From JACZWL01 sp046756445 (GTDB taxonomy: Bacteria > Pseudomonadota > Gammaproteobacteria > Steroidobacterales > Woeseiaceae): a DNA stretch of 5,827 nucleotides. Each line of letters begins with the position of its first letter. Positions within the stretch are counted from its first letter, which is position 1. The DNA lies in NCBI GenBank assembly GCA_046756445.1, contig JBHHWI010000143.1, positions 1 through 5,827 of the forward strand. Reading direction: 5' to 3'. Both the position numbers and the translations under genes were made by a program. This document shows positions 1-5,821 of the stretch, one piece after another. Below the pieces are notes generated by a model, which saw nothing but the letters and a program-made list of their open reading frames with translations, was not told where the DNA came from and ran no database searches.

Positions 1-625
1 CGCCGCCGGCGATCATGTAGAGCATCTCGAGCGTAGGCTGGACGTTTCTGGCATCGCCGAACGTCAAGGCAGTGTGCTTCGCGGTCCCGGCGAGACTCGC
101 GTATGCGGTGTTGAGGTCGCAGTCGAGCCGCTTGTTCAGGTCGGTGGCAACGATCAGTCTGGAAAACGCGTGAATATTATCGAGCTTGTCGACCAGCCGC
201 GCGACGTCATACACGTCGATGAGCGTGGAAGGCCGGTAGGTGGATGCGCCGACATCCAGGATGGTCACGGCCTCGCCGCCGCCGTAGGTGTGCACGCGCT
301 GATCACGGAGATCCAGGTCGAATCGCGGCTCGCGCCCGCAGAACGTCAGCTCGTGAGCGGTTTCGGCGATGGTGTCTTCGACGAGTGAACGAGGGAAACA
401 CAGCCGGCCGTTATCGTCCATCCTGCAGCCCATCTCGAGCGCATGTTTCTCGACGATCGGGATTGGATCGGCCATGCCGATATTCTCGAGCACATCGAGA
501 ACGGTGTGATGAACGCTCTGCATCTCCGCCTCGGTCAGGGGTTTGAAGGTACCGCCCGTCAAACCGGGCGCAACCGCTGACTGCTTCGGTGGGTTTTCCC
601 GACGCGCCTGTCTCCCACGCCGCAT
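1..625 (-). CDS. MttB-superfamily (trimethylamine-type) corrinoid methyltransferase, N-terminal part, cut by window edge
   Basis: The minus frame opens with ATG at 625 and runs 208 codons without a stop to the left edge. A good Shine-Dalgarno AGGAG (633-637) sits 7 bases upstream. The start of the protein matches the MttB superfamily: a basic Arg-rich tail (residues 1-10), then GLTGGTFKPLTEAEM (21-35), the helix VLDVLENIGMADPIP (42-56) and the HTYGGGEAVTILDVG segment (112-126). Family members form a TIM barrel of about 480-520 residues that moves a methyl group from a quaternary or tertiary amine to a cognate corrinoid protein in the cytoplasm. About 60% of the protein, including the region where true trimethylamine enzymes carry pyrrolysine, lies outside, so the substrate (trimethylamine, glycine betaine, another betaine) cannot be told. 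No corrinoid protein gene is visible. It is transcribed away from the toxin-antitoxin module. The family call is from recognition of the translated sequence, not from a search. Confidence 0.85.
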   Translation of the reverse strand, partial: MRRGRQARRENPPKQSAVAPGLTGGTFKPLTEAEMQSVHHTVLDVLENIGMADPIPIVEKHALEMGCRMDDNGRLCFPRSLVEDTIAETAHELTFCGREPRFDLDLRDQRVHTYGGGEAVTILDVGASTYRPSTLIDVYDVARLVDKLDNIHAFSRLIVATDLNKRLDCDLNTAYASLAGTAKHTALTFGDARNVQPTLEMLYMIAGG

Positions 626-656
626 ATTCGCTCTCCTGCCTGATACCCGCCTGATC

Positions 657-686
657 TGATGACGCTGTCTGGTCTGGACGTGATCA
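657..686. repeat. Inverted repeat in the leader of the methyltransferase gene
   Basis: TGATGACG (657-664) and CGTGATCA (679-686) are inverted copies matching at 7 of 8 positions, separated by 14 bases. The site lies about 30-60 bases upstream of the methyltransferase ATG at 625. CTGAT is also repeated three times between 640 and 660. The spacing fits a dimeric regulator's operator, but no clear -35/-10 pair was found beside it, so the role is inference. Confidence 0.3.
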
Positions 687-821
687 ATTTGAACATGCAT
701 CGACAGCCGGTCACAATCGACCCGACCGAAAGTCGTCATGTCCCACGGAAAGCCGGATATCACGAGAGAGAATGGCCTGCCCGCGCCGGGCTTTGACCAA
801 TAGAATTAACAAGATGTGATG

Positions 822-850
822 TTGAAAGGGATTATAATTAAAGTTATAAT
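822..850 (+). promoter_or_regulatory. Sigma70-type promoter of the toxin-antitoxin operon
   Basis: TTGAAA (822-827) and a perfect TATAAT (845-850) are separated by 17 bases, an optimal layout for a housekeeping sigma factor. Transcription would begin near 857 and give a leader of about 36 bases before the antitoxin ATG at 893. The -35 box differs from consensus at one position only. This is the strongest promoter readable in the window and it points straight at the module. Confidence 0.75.
831..850. promoter_or_regulatory. Probable antitoxin operator: AT-rich palindrome and inverted arms over the -10 box
   Basis: ATTATAAT (831-838) is a perfect 8-base palindrome in the promoter spacer. Its first seven bases, ATTATAA (831-837), are also the inverted copy of TTATAAT (844-850), which contains the -10 box. 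The loop between the arms is TTAAAG. GTTGA (821-825) and TCAAC (852-856) form a further outer inverted pair, offset by a few bases. AbrB/MazE-type antitoxins usually bind such symmetric sites over their own promoter, so autorepression is the natural reading. The binding itself is inferred. Confidence 0.5.
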
Positions 851-892
851 ATCAACCGGCTGAACGGAAAACCACTACGCCTGGGCGACACG

Positions 893-1120
893 ATGAGCAA
901 CAAATTGAAACTGCGAAAGATTGGCGGATCCGTGGGAGTGATCATTCCCAAGGAGGAATTGCAGCGCTTACGTGTAGATGAGGGCGATGAATTGTTCGCA
1001 GTAGCCGATGCAAAGGGTTTGTACCTTTCGCCCTTCAACCCCGAATTTGCGAGAAAGGTCAGGGCGTTCGAGCGGACCCGTAAGCGCTACCGAAATGCGC
1101 TGAATACACTTGCAAAGTAG
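893..1120 (+). CDS. AbrB/MazE-fold antitoxin, Doc-partner type
   Basis: This 75-residue protein resembles the putative addiction-module antidotes paired with Doc (TIGR02609 'doc_partner'). Residues 3-48 form the swapped-hairpin AbrB DNA-binding domain, with the signature LKLRKIGGSVGVIIPKE (5-21) and a VDEGDELF turn (28-35). Residues 50-75 (PEFARKVRAFERT..., ending RYRNALNTLAK) form a basic amphipathic helix, the part expected to bind and neutralise the toxin. It would act in the cytoplasm as both toxin inhibitor and operon repressor. The ATG at 893 is favoured because the AbrB domain begins at once after it, although the Shine-Dalgarno is weak. The toxin gene follows after 3 bases. Base composition is visibly less GC-rich than in the flanking metabolic genes, which fits an acquired module. 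Confidence 0.85.
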   Translation: MSNKLKLRKIGGSVGVIIPKEELQRLRVDEGDELFAVADAKGLYLSPFNPEFARKVRAFERTRKRYRNALNTLAK

Positions 1121-1123
1121 TCA

Positions 1124-1522
1124 ATGGTCGCCTGGCTAGAGATCGCCGACGTCCTGTTCTTTCATCAGCAGTCGTTAGAAGAGCACGGTGGACTGGCTGG
1201 GAAGCCACACGAGGGTGCACTTGAGTCCACACTGGCGCGCCCGCGGAATTTGCCGACAGACAGTCCGGGGTCGAGCGTCTTCCAGTTGGCTGCATGTTAC
1301 GGATTCGGATTCGCGCAAAATCACTGTTTTCCCGACGGTAACAAGCGTCTGGCACTTATCAGTATCGACGTATTTCTGCAAATCAATGGATATGAGTTAT
1401 GCGCCGACGAGGCGGACGCTGTAGCGGTAATCAATGAATTGGCTTCCGGAGATCTGTCTGAACAGAATCTGGCGCTCTGGATAGAGGAAAACGTCGTACC
1501 TTTTGACATCAATGCAGAATAA
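1124..1522 (+). CDS. doc: Death-on-curing (Doc) toxin, Fic fold
   Basis: This 132-residue protein is close in length to phage P1 Doc (126). It carries the Doc N-terminal signature EHGGLAGKPHEGALESTLARP (20-40) and the Fic/Doc catalytic motif HCFPDGNKR at 67-75, followed by LALISIDVFLQINGY (76-90). His67, Phe69, Asp71, Asn73, Lys74 and Arg75 align with the Doc motif HxFxDGNKR. The Lys in place of the Gly of AMPylating Fic enzymes is typical of Doc, which in P1 phosphorylates a threonine of EF-Tu and stops translation. All motif residues are present and the frame is intact, so the toxin is probably active. It begins 3 bases after the antitoxin stop and has no good Shine-Dalgarno of its own, which fits coupled, lower-level translation. 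The substrate is inferred from the family. Confidence 0.9.
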   Translation: MVAWLEIADVLFFHQQSLEEHGGLAGKPHEGALESTLARPRNLPTDSPGSSVFQLAACYGFGFAQNHCFPDGNKRLALISIDVFLQINGYELCADEADAVAVINELASGDLSEQNLALWIEENVVPFDINAE

Positions 1523-1648
1523 TTTAATGAATCAATATGTTTTCCAGATTGCCCCGCCGATGCGACTTCGACGTGCGTCTGATCAGGATAGTCAGCGTGA
1601 GAGAATCTACCCAACCGTGATTGCCGCCATCGTTCGATGATGCGGACG

Positions 1649-2641
1649 TTATTTCAACCGCCTTAATTTCAGCAATTTCGCAAGATTGGCGTCCGCCGTC
1701 CTGTAAGGTTCGATCTGCCCGGTCTTGGACGTAAACAGCGTTGTTACACCAGGGCCGTGGCCGGCGCTGTCACTGCGCCCGTGCGACACCGATGCAACGG
1801 TAATCGCGCCCTGACGAAATACGCGGCCGTAAGTGCTGTCGGCGTCCACGATGGCGACGATGTCGCCAAATCGCAGTGTGTCCAGGTCGTATTCTTCGAC
1901 GGTCTCGGGATCGAACAGATTGATGTCGTAATCACCCGTGTACGTCTGGTCCCTGCCCAGGCCCGAGCCCATGATCTTCGCCGGAATCAAATGCGTCACG
2001 CCGATACGCAGCTTGCCGTCCGCAGTTCTTGCCATGCCACTGGCACGAAGCGCATCGAACAGCCTGGGGCCGACATTCATGATCGTGACGCCGTTGACAT
2101 TTGTCAGGCGCATGCCGGTACCGTAGCCGCGGATCTGGATTTCGTCGCCGATTACCAACCGGTCATAAACGGCATCGTCCTTGAAATCCACCATAACGTG
2201 CTCGATTCCGCCGTGCTTGCCGATAACCGTGCCCCTTGCGCCCTTGGCATCTCCGGTGATGACAATGGCCTCGTTACCGATGTTTGCCAGAGCGTTCAGG
2301 CCGCGACTTTCCCAGCTGTCACGCTGGTTGTCCGGTCCCAGGTTCTCGATGCTCACCGCAGGCTCTACATGGTTACCAGCCAGACGGACGGCAGAATCCC
2401 CGACCCGAAAGTTGTACGTGATACCACCCGTGCCCGGGAAAACCTGTGGTGAGCCATCGGCGCTTACCCGGTAGACGTGCTCACGCATTCCGGGCTGTGA
2501 AATCGCACCCTTCACCGAAATCATCACCAATGCGTCGCGATTTATGTGCACGGGCGCAAGTTCGTCCTGCTCTGCGAGTGCTGGCAACGCGATCAACACA
2601 AGAACCGCAGCGCAATGAATGATCGTACTTGTTCGAGACAT
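1649..2641 (-). CDS. Exported DUF4438 protein of unknown function
   Basis: This 330-residue protein has a Sec signal peptide (basic MSR start, hydrophobic CAAVLVLIALPALA at 10-23, likely cleavage ALA|EQ), so it is probably periplasmic. The mature part matches DUF4438 along its whole length: PGTGGITYNFRVGD (69-82), GNHVEPAVSIEN (89-100), NALANIGNEA (116-125), SGDAKGARG (129-137), GKHGGIEHVMVDF (141-153), TGDYDINLFD (235-244), LRFGDIVAIVDADSTYGR (256-273) and HGPGVTTLF (295-303). No activity is established for this family. The conserved Gly/His/Asp loops suggest a ligand- or metal-binding site. The ATG at 2641 is preferred to one at 2761 because it gives the signal peptide and has GAGGA/AGGAG (2649-2657) at correct spacing; the 40 extra residues of the longer form would cover the amidase 3' end and look non-coding. 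It is the last gene of the operon, 4 bases after the amidase stop. Confidence 0.85.
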   Translation of the reverse strand: MSRTSTIIHCAAVLVLIALPALAEQDELAPVHINRDALVMISVKGAISQPGMREHVYRVSADGSPQVFPGTGGITYNFRVGDSAVRLAGNHVEPAVSIENLGPDNQRDSWESRGLNALANIGNEAIVITGDAKGARGTVIGKHGGIEHVMVDFKDDAVYDRLVIGDEIQIRGYGTGMRLTNVNGVTIMNVGPRLFDALRASGMARTADGKLRIGVTHLIPAKIMGSGLGRDQTYTGDYDINLFDPETVEEYDLDTLRFGDIVAIVDADSTYGRVFRQGAITVASVSHGRSDSAGHGPGVTTLFTSKTGQIEPYRTADANLAKLLKLRRLK

Positions 2642-2645
2642 CGAC

Positions 2646-4208
2646 TCATCCTCTCCTGTTGTTTGACAACCGTGGCGGCGGCAAGCGGCCGATGACCTGC
2701 TCGATCGCCTTGCCGAGTGCGAGGACCGACCGGTCGCTGCCCTCGGGGCCGTCCAGTTCAATGCCGACGGGCAGGCCGTTCGAGGTCAGCCCCGCGGGCA
2801 GCACGAGTCCCGGGATCCCGGCTGTGCTGCCCGGTGAGATGTTTCGCGCCATCGCGGTCTCCAGGCTCACCATGCCGCCGTTGATCTCGATCTCGATATC
2901 TTGTCCGATCAGCGACGCCGGCGCCATCGTGGCGGGAAAGACCATGGCCGCGACCTCATGTTCCACGAAATAGCCTCGCAACGCGGCCCTCAGCGCCGGC
3001 AAATATACGTCGCGCGCGGCGACATAGTCCTGCTCGGATGGTGCAAACCTCCCACCCGGCAGCACGTACAGCTCGAATATATCCTGTATGTCCACGCTGG
3101 CCTGCGCCAGCAACTGATCAAACGTGATGCCGGCGTCAAACCTGTCGAGGTATTCGCTGAACCGTGGCACGACCTCGTAGAGCTGCACCGGTGCCGTCGT
3201 CAGCCGTATCAGCCTGTCGAGTCCGGGCACATCGGCATCGACCAGCACGGCACCTGCATCGGCCAGTTTCCGCAGCGCCTCGCTCGTTATTCGTTCGACT
3301 TCGGCGTCCAGCGAATCAAAGTAGTAGCCGCGCGCAACGCCGAGCCGCACTCCCTGGAGCGATGAGGGCTCCGTGCCGGCGGCCTCGCCGGTGATCACGG
3401 AATCGAACAGCATCAGGTCTGAAACCGTTCGCGCATGTGGGCCTAGCTGATCGAACAGCGGGGTAATCGGCATGACGCCTTCATTGGGATAGCGATGCGT
3501 CGTCGGACGAAAACCGCAGATGCCGCACAGTGCGGCCGGAACCCTGATCGAGCCCTGGGTGTCCTCGGCGATGCCCAGCGGCGCCATGCCCGCGGCAACG
3601 GCGGCTGCCGTGCCGCCACTGCTGCCGCCGGGAATGCGGTTCACGTCATAGGGATTGTGAACGGCGCCAAAAGCGAGGTTGTTGCTCGTCCAGCCGAATG
3701 AGAGCTCGTGGATGTTGGTCTTTCCCATGACGATGGCGCCCGCACTGACCAGCATCTGGATCAGCTCGGCATCGTCGGTAACACGAAAGTCCCGCAGGGC
3801 AGGCGTGCCGCCCGTGGTTGGATAGTCCTTCGTGTTGACGCTGTCCTTTACCGGAATCGGGAGACCATGCAATGGTCCGGTCTTTGCTCCCGACGCCCGT
3901 TTGCGGTCCGCCTCGCGCGCCGCCTCGAGTATCCGGGGCGGATCGAGGGATACGAATGCGTTCAGATACTTGCCGGCCTCGCATCGGCGCAACAGCGCTC
4001 CAGCGTAGTCCTCGGCCGACAGCTCGCCCCGCCGCATCGCCTTCGTCGCGTCGAATGCGGACAACTCCGTCAATCGATCCGGACCAGCCGGCACGTTGGC
4101 ACGGCGGTCGCCTCTGTTGCATGCAACGACTCCCGAAATAACCGCCGCGCACCATGCGAGGACATCACGGCGTGTGGTAGTCGGCGCGTTTGGGATCAGG
4201 CTCTGCAC
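2646..4208 (-). CDS. Amidase-signature hydrolase with Tat-lipoprotein signal
   Basis: This 520-residue protein belongs to the amidase signature family, which hydrolyses carboxamides through a Ser-cisSer-Lys triad. The triad is readable: Lys121 in LPIPVKDS, Ser196 in RIPGGSSGGT and Ser220 in DTQGSIRVPA, with spacings of 75 and 24 residues as in fatty-acid amide hydrolase. GFRPTTHRYPNEGVMPI (232-248) and LGPHART (255-261) place it nearest the mandelamide/indoleacetamide hydrolase-like branch, but the substrate cannot be assigned. The N-terminus has a twin-arginine motif TRRDVLA (12-18), a hydrophobic stretch and Cys30 in GVVAC as a possible lipobox, so it is probably a membrane-anchored periplasmic enzyme. 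The start is GTG at 4208, the only one that keeps the full Tat signal; its Shine-Dalgarno is weak and it lies 8 bases after the upstream stop, suggesting coupling. One oddity is Gln218 where family members usually have Gly before GS. Confidence 0.92.
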   Translation of the reverse strand: MQSLIPNAPTTTRRDVLAWCAAVISGVVACNRGDRRANVPAGPDRLTELSAFDATKAMRRGELSAEDYAGALLRRCEAGKYLNAFVSLDPPRILEAAREADRKRASGAKTGPLHGLPIPVKDSVNTKDYPTTGGTPALRDFRVTDDAELIQMLVSAGAIVMGKTNIHELSFGWTSNNLAFGAVHNPYDVNRIPGGSSGGTAAAVAAGMAPLGIAEDTQGSIRVPAALCGICGFRPTTHRYPNEGVMPITPLFDQLGPHARTVSDLMLFDSVITGEAAGTEPSSLQGVRLGVARGYYFDSLDAEVERITSEALRKLADAGAVLVDADVPGLDRLIRLTTAPVQLYEVVPRFSEYLDRFDAGITFDQLLAQASVDIQDIFELYVLPGGRFAPSEQDYVAARDVYLPALRAALRGYFVEHEVAAMVFPATMAPASLIGQDIEIEINGGMVSLETAMARNISPGSTAGIPGLVLPAGLTSNGLPVGIELDGPEGSDRSVLALGKAIEQVIGRLPPPRLSNNRRG

Positions 4209-4216
4209 GGCGCATC

Positions 4217-5542
4217 TCAGGCTGGCGCAACACCGGCGGCAATACGCTGGACTGCTTCGGCCAAAGCGTCCCCTTCCTCGGCGAGCCGGTAGCGGACCCG
4301 AAGATGGGGCTTGTCGAGCCGCATGATGCGGGACAGATCAATCGGTGTCGCCACCAGAACCAGGTCGCAGTCAACAGCATTCACGGTGGCTTCCAGGTCC
4401 CGCACCTGGTCGTCGCCGTAGCCCATGGCCGGGAGGAGGGCGCCTGTTTCGGGGTACTGCTCGAAAGTATCGGCAATCTCGCCGGCCGCCCACGGACGGG
4501 GGTCTACGAGCTCGCCGGCGCCGTTTTGCCTTGCGGCCAGCACGCCCGCGCCGAACGGCATGCCGCCGTGGGTGGTTGTCGGGCCATCCTCGACCGCGAG
4601 GACACGCTTGCCGCGGATCGCTTCGGGATCCGGCAGCTCGAGCGGCGATCTGGCGCGTATCACGATCGCGGACGGATTGACCTCTGCTGCGGTTTTCTCG
4701 ATCGCCTTGATGTCGCCTTCCTCCGCCGAGTCGACCTTATTAATAAGTATCAGGTCGGCACGCTCGAAATTGGCCGTGCCGGGGAAATAGTCGCGCTCGT
4801 GACCGGCGCGGTGGGGATCGGTGACCACGATCCACAGATCAGGTTTATAGAAAGGCGTGTCATTATTGCCGCCGTCCCAGACGATTATCTCCGCCTCCTG
4901 CTCGGCGCGTGCGAGGATAGCGGCGTAATCGACACCGGCATACACCACGATGCCGTTAGCGAGGTGAGGCTCGTACTCTTCCCGTTCCTCGATCGTGCAG
5001 TCGAGACGATCCAGGTCCTCGTATTCCGCAAATCGCTGCACTGCCTGTTCAGCCAGATTGCCGTAGGGCATGGGGTGCCGTATCACGACGACATTCTTAC
5101 CCGATGCTTTTAGCAAGTGTGTCACGCGCCTCGACGTCTGGCTCTTGCCGCAACCGGTACGTATCGCCGTGACAGCAATGACCGGTTTTGACGATGGCAA
5201 CATCGTGGCATCTACATCGAAAGTGTTAAATGTCACGCCCAGCGCTTCCACTCCCACGCGGCGCCTGTCGACGTATTCGCGGCTCACGTCGGAATAGGCG
5301 AACACGACCTCGTCGATAGACTTGTTCGTTATAAGCTGCCCGAGTTCTTGTTCGGGGTGAATCGGTATACCGTCCGGATAATGTTGCCCGGCAAGCGCGG
5401 CCGGATATCGGCGGTCCTCGATATGCGGGATCTGGGTCGCCGTGAACGCGACTACTTCAATGTCGGTCCGGTCTCTGTAGCAACAGTTAAAGACGTGAAA
5501 ATCGCGACCTGCCGCGCCCATAATCAGAATCTTGCGACTCAA
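4217..5542 (-). CDS. Cyclic 2,3-diphosphoglycerate synthase-family P-loop protein (COG2403)
   Basis: This 441-residue protein is similar in length to archaeal cyclic 2,3-diphosphoglycerate synthetase (about 460). The N-terminal Rossmann-like domain starts with ILIMGAAGRDFHVFN (5-19). The P-loop domain has TGCGKSQTSR (129-138), a Walker-B-like VWDGGNNDTPF (221-231), an NKVD guanine-type specificity motif (268-271) and VEDGPTTTHGGMPFGAG (317-333), all family landmarks. The protein is soluble with no signal. In Methanothermus the enzyme closes 2,3-diphosphoglycerate into its cyclic form with ATP. Bacterial members such as this may act on something else, so the name describes the family, not a proven reaction. 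The start is TTG at 5542: no other start lies before the in-frame TAA at 5588-5590, and the next ATG (codon 8) would cut the first beta strand. It is the first gene of the three-gene operon. Confidence 0.85.
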   Translation of the reverse strand: MSRKILIMGAAGRDFHVFNCCYRDRTDIEVVAFTATQIPHIEDRRYPAALAGQHYPDGIPIHPEQELGQLITNKSIDEVVFAYSDVSREYVDRRRVGVEALGVTFNTFDVDATMLPSSKPVIAVTAIRTGCGKSQTSRRVTHLLKASGKNVVVIRHPMPYGNLAEQAVQRFAEYEDLDRLDCTIEEREEYEPHLANGIVVYAGVDYAAILARAEQEAEIIVWDGGNNDTPFYKPDLWIVVTDPHRAGHERDYFPGTANFERADLILINKVDSAEEGDIKAIEKTAAEVNPSAIVIRARSPLELPDPEAIRGKRVLAVEDGPTTTHGGMPFGAGVLAARQNGAGELVDPRPWAAGEIADTFEQYPETGALLPAMGYGDDQVRDLEATVNAVDCDLVLVATPIDLSRIMRLDKPHLRVRYRLAEEGDALAEAVQRIAAGVAPA

Positions 5543-5550
5543 GCTGTGTT

Positions 5551-5557
5551 CTCCCCC
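5551..5557 (-). promoter_or_regulatory. Shine-Dalgarno that fixes the TTG start of the COG2403 gene
   Basis: The minus strand reads GGGGGAG here, with GGAG ending 8 bases before the TTG at 5542. This strong site supports TTG as the true start, since no ATG or GTG occurs in frame between it and the upstream TAA. Confidence 0.7.
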
Positions 5558-5577
5558 ACGGTTGTCAGTGATGTCGG

Positions 5578-5598
5578 CGCGCCCATTTTAGGGGCGCG
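5578..5598. repeat. GC-rich hairpin in the leader of the three-gene operon
   Basis: CGCGCCC (5578-5584) and GGGCGCG (5592-5598) are perfect inverted copies around a 7-base AT-rich loop. The hairpin lies 36-56 bases upstream of the TTG start, so it would fold in the operon's 5' leader if transcription begins further right. No T-run follows it on either strand, so it is not a classical intrinsic terminator. It could be a regulator site, an mRNA-stabilising stem, or chance. Confidence 0.45.
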
Positions 5599-5716
5599 GG
5601 CAGCCGGTTGCGACTCCATACCCGCCGGATCGACGGAGGCCCGCCGCCGCGGATTCCCGCTGGTCAGCACATCCCATATACTTTGGCTTTTTAGCAACAC
5701 TTAGGCCATGACGCAA

Positions 5717-5745
5717 TTGACAATCGGGACAATCGCGGTTATGAG
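5717..5745 (+). promoter_or_regulatory. Sigma70-like promoter for a rightward gene beyond the window
   Basis: A perfect TTGACA (5717-5722) is followed after 17 bases by TATGAG (5740-5745), which matches the TATAAT consensus at four of six positions. The region from here to the end is AT-richer and has no open frame, as expected of a promoter and leader. With the Shine-Dalgarno at 5817 it predicts a leader of about 75 bases and a gene divergent from the three-gene operon. Confidence 0.5.
5719..5736. repeat. 9-base tandem repeat inside the right-hand promoter
   Basis: GACAATCGG (5719-5727) is followed directly by GACAATCGC (5728-5736), two adjacent copies differing only at the last base. The pair starts within the -35 box and fills the spacer. 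This is a typical position for a repressor with tandem half-sites, though two short copies could arise by chance. Confidence 0.4.
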
Positions 5746-5816
5746 TTAACCATTAAGCAAATCATTTGGCGAACATGCAGAACTAAGCAGTGTTGCAATA
5801 GTCCAACATCGTTATC

Positions 5817-5821
5817 AGGAG
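5817..5821 (+). promoter_or_regulatory. Shine-Dalgarno of a gene starting just past the right edge
   Basis: AGGAG lies 6 bases from the end of the window, so a start codon at about 5828 would have ideal spacing. It sits at the end of a short region with an upstream promoter and no other coding signal. The gene itself is not visible, so its identity is unknown. Confidence 0.5.

Noticed and set aside
74..546. Two plus-strand open frames of about 100 codons
   Set aside because: They lie antisense to the methyltransferase frame, which is recognisable along its whole length. Their translations show no family-like pattern.
779..794. Hairpin GCCCG-CGC-CGGGC followed by TTT, terminator-like on the plus strand
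   Set aside because: The loop and stem are small, only three T residues follow, and no plus-strand gene lies upstream to be terminated.
695..796. Short plus-strand frame of 33 codons
   Set aside because: It has no Shine-Dalgarno, no recognisable family and a composition like its non-coding surroundings.
1523..1648. Search for a bidirectional terminator between the converging toxin and DUF4438 genes
   Set aside because: Only a small CATC/GATG stem near the DUF4438 end and a CTGATCAG palindrome (1579-1586) were found, neither with a T-run. No terminator can be supported.
1757..2452. A 231-codon plus-strand open frame
   Set aside because: It is the antisense shadow of the DUF4438 gene. The opposite strand gives conserved motifs throughout, while this frame gives none.
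2642..2761. Longer 370-codon form of the DUF4438 protein starting at 2761
   Set aside because: The 40 extra residues overlap the amidase 3' end, are Ser/Arg-rich and non-family-like, and would bury the clear signal peptide.
4190..5113. A 307-codon plus-strand open frame
   Set aside because: It is antisense to the COG2403 gene. It is long only because GC-rich codons suppress stops on the other strand.
5675..5703. Possible minus-strand promoter for the three-gene operon (TATATG with TAAGTG at 17 bases)
   Set aside because: The -10 box is plausible but the -35 box does not resemble the consensus, so it was not called.
5348..5704. A 118-codon plus-strand open frame running into the intergenic region
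   Set aside because: Much of it is antisense to the start of the COG2403 gene, it has no Shine-Dalgarno, and the rest reads as leader sequence.
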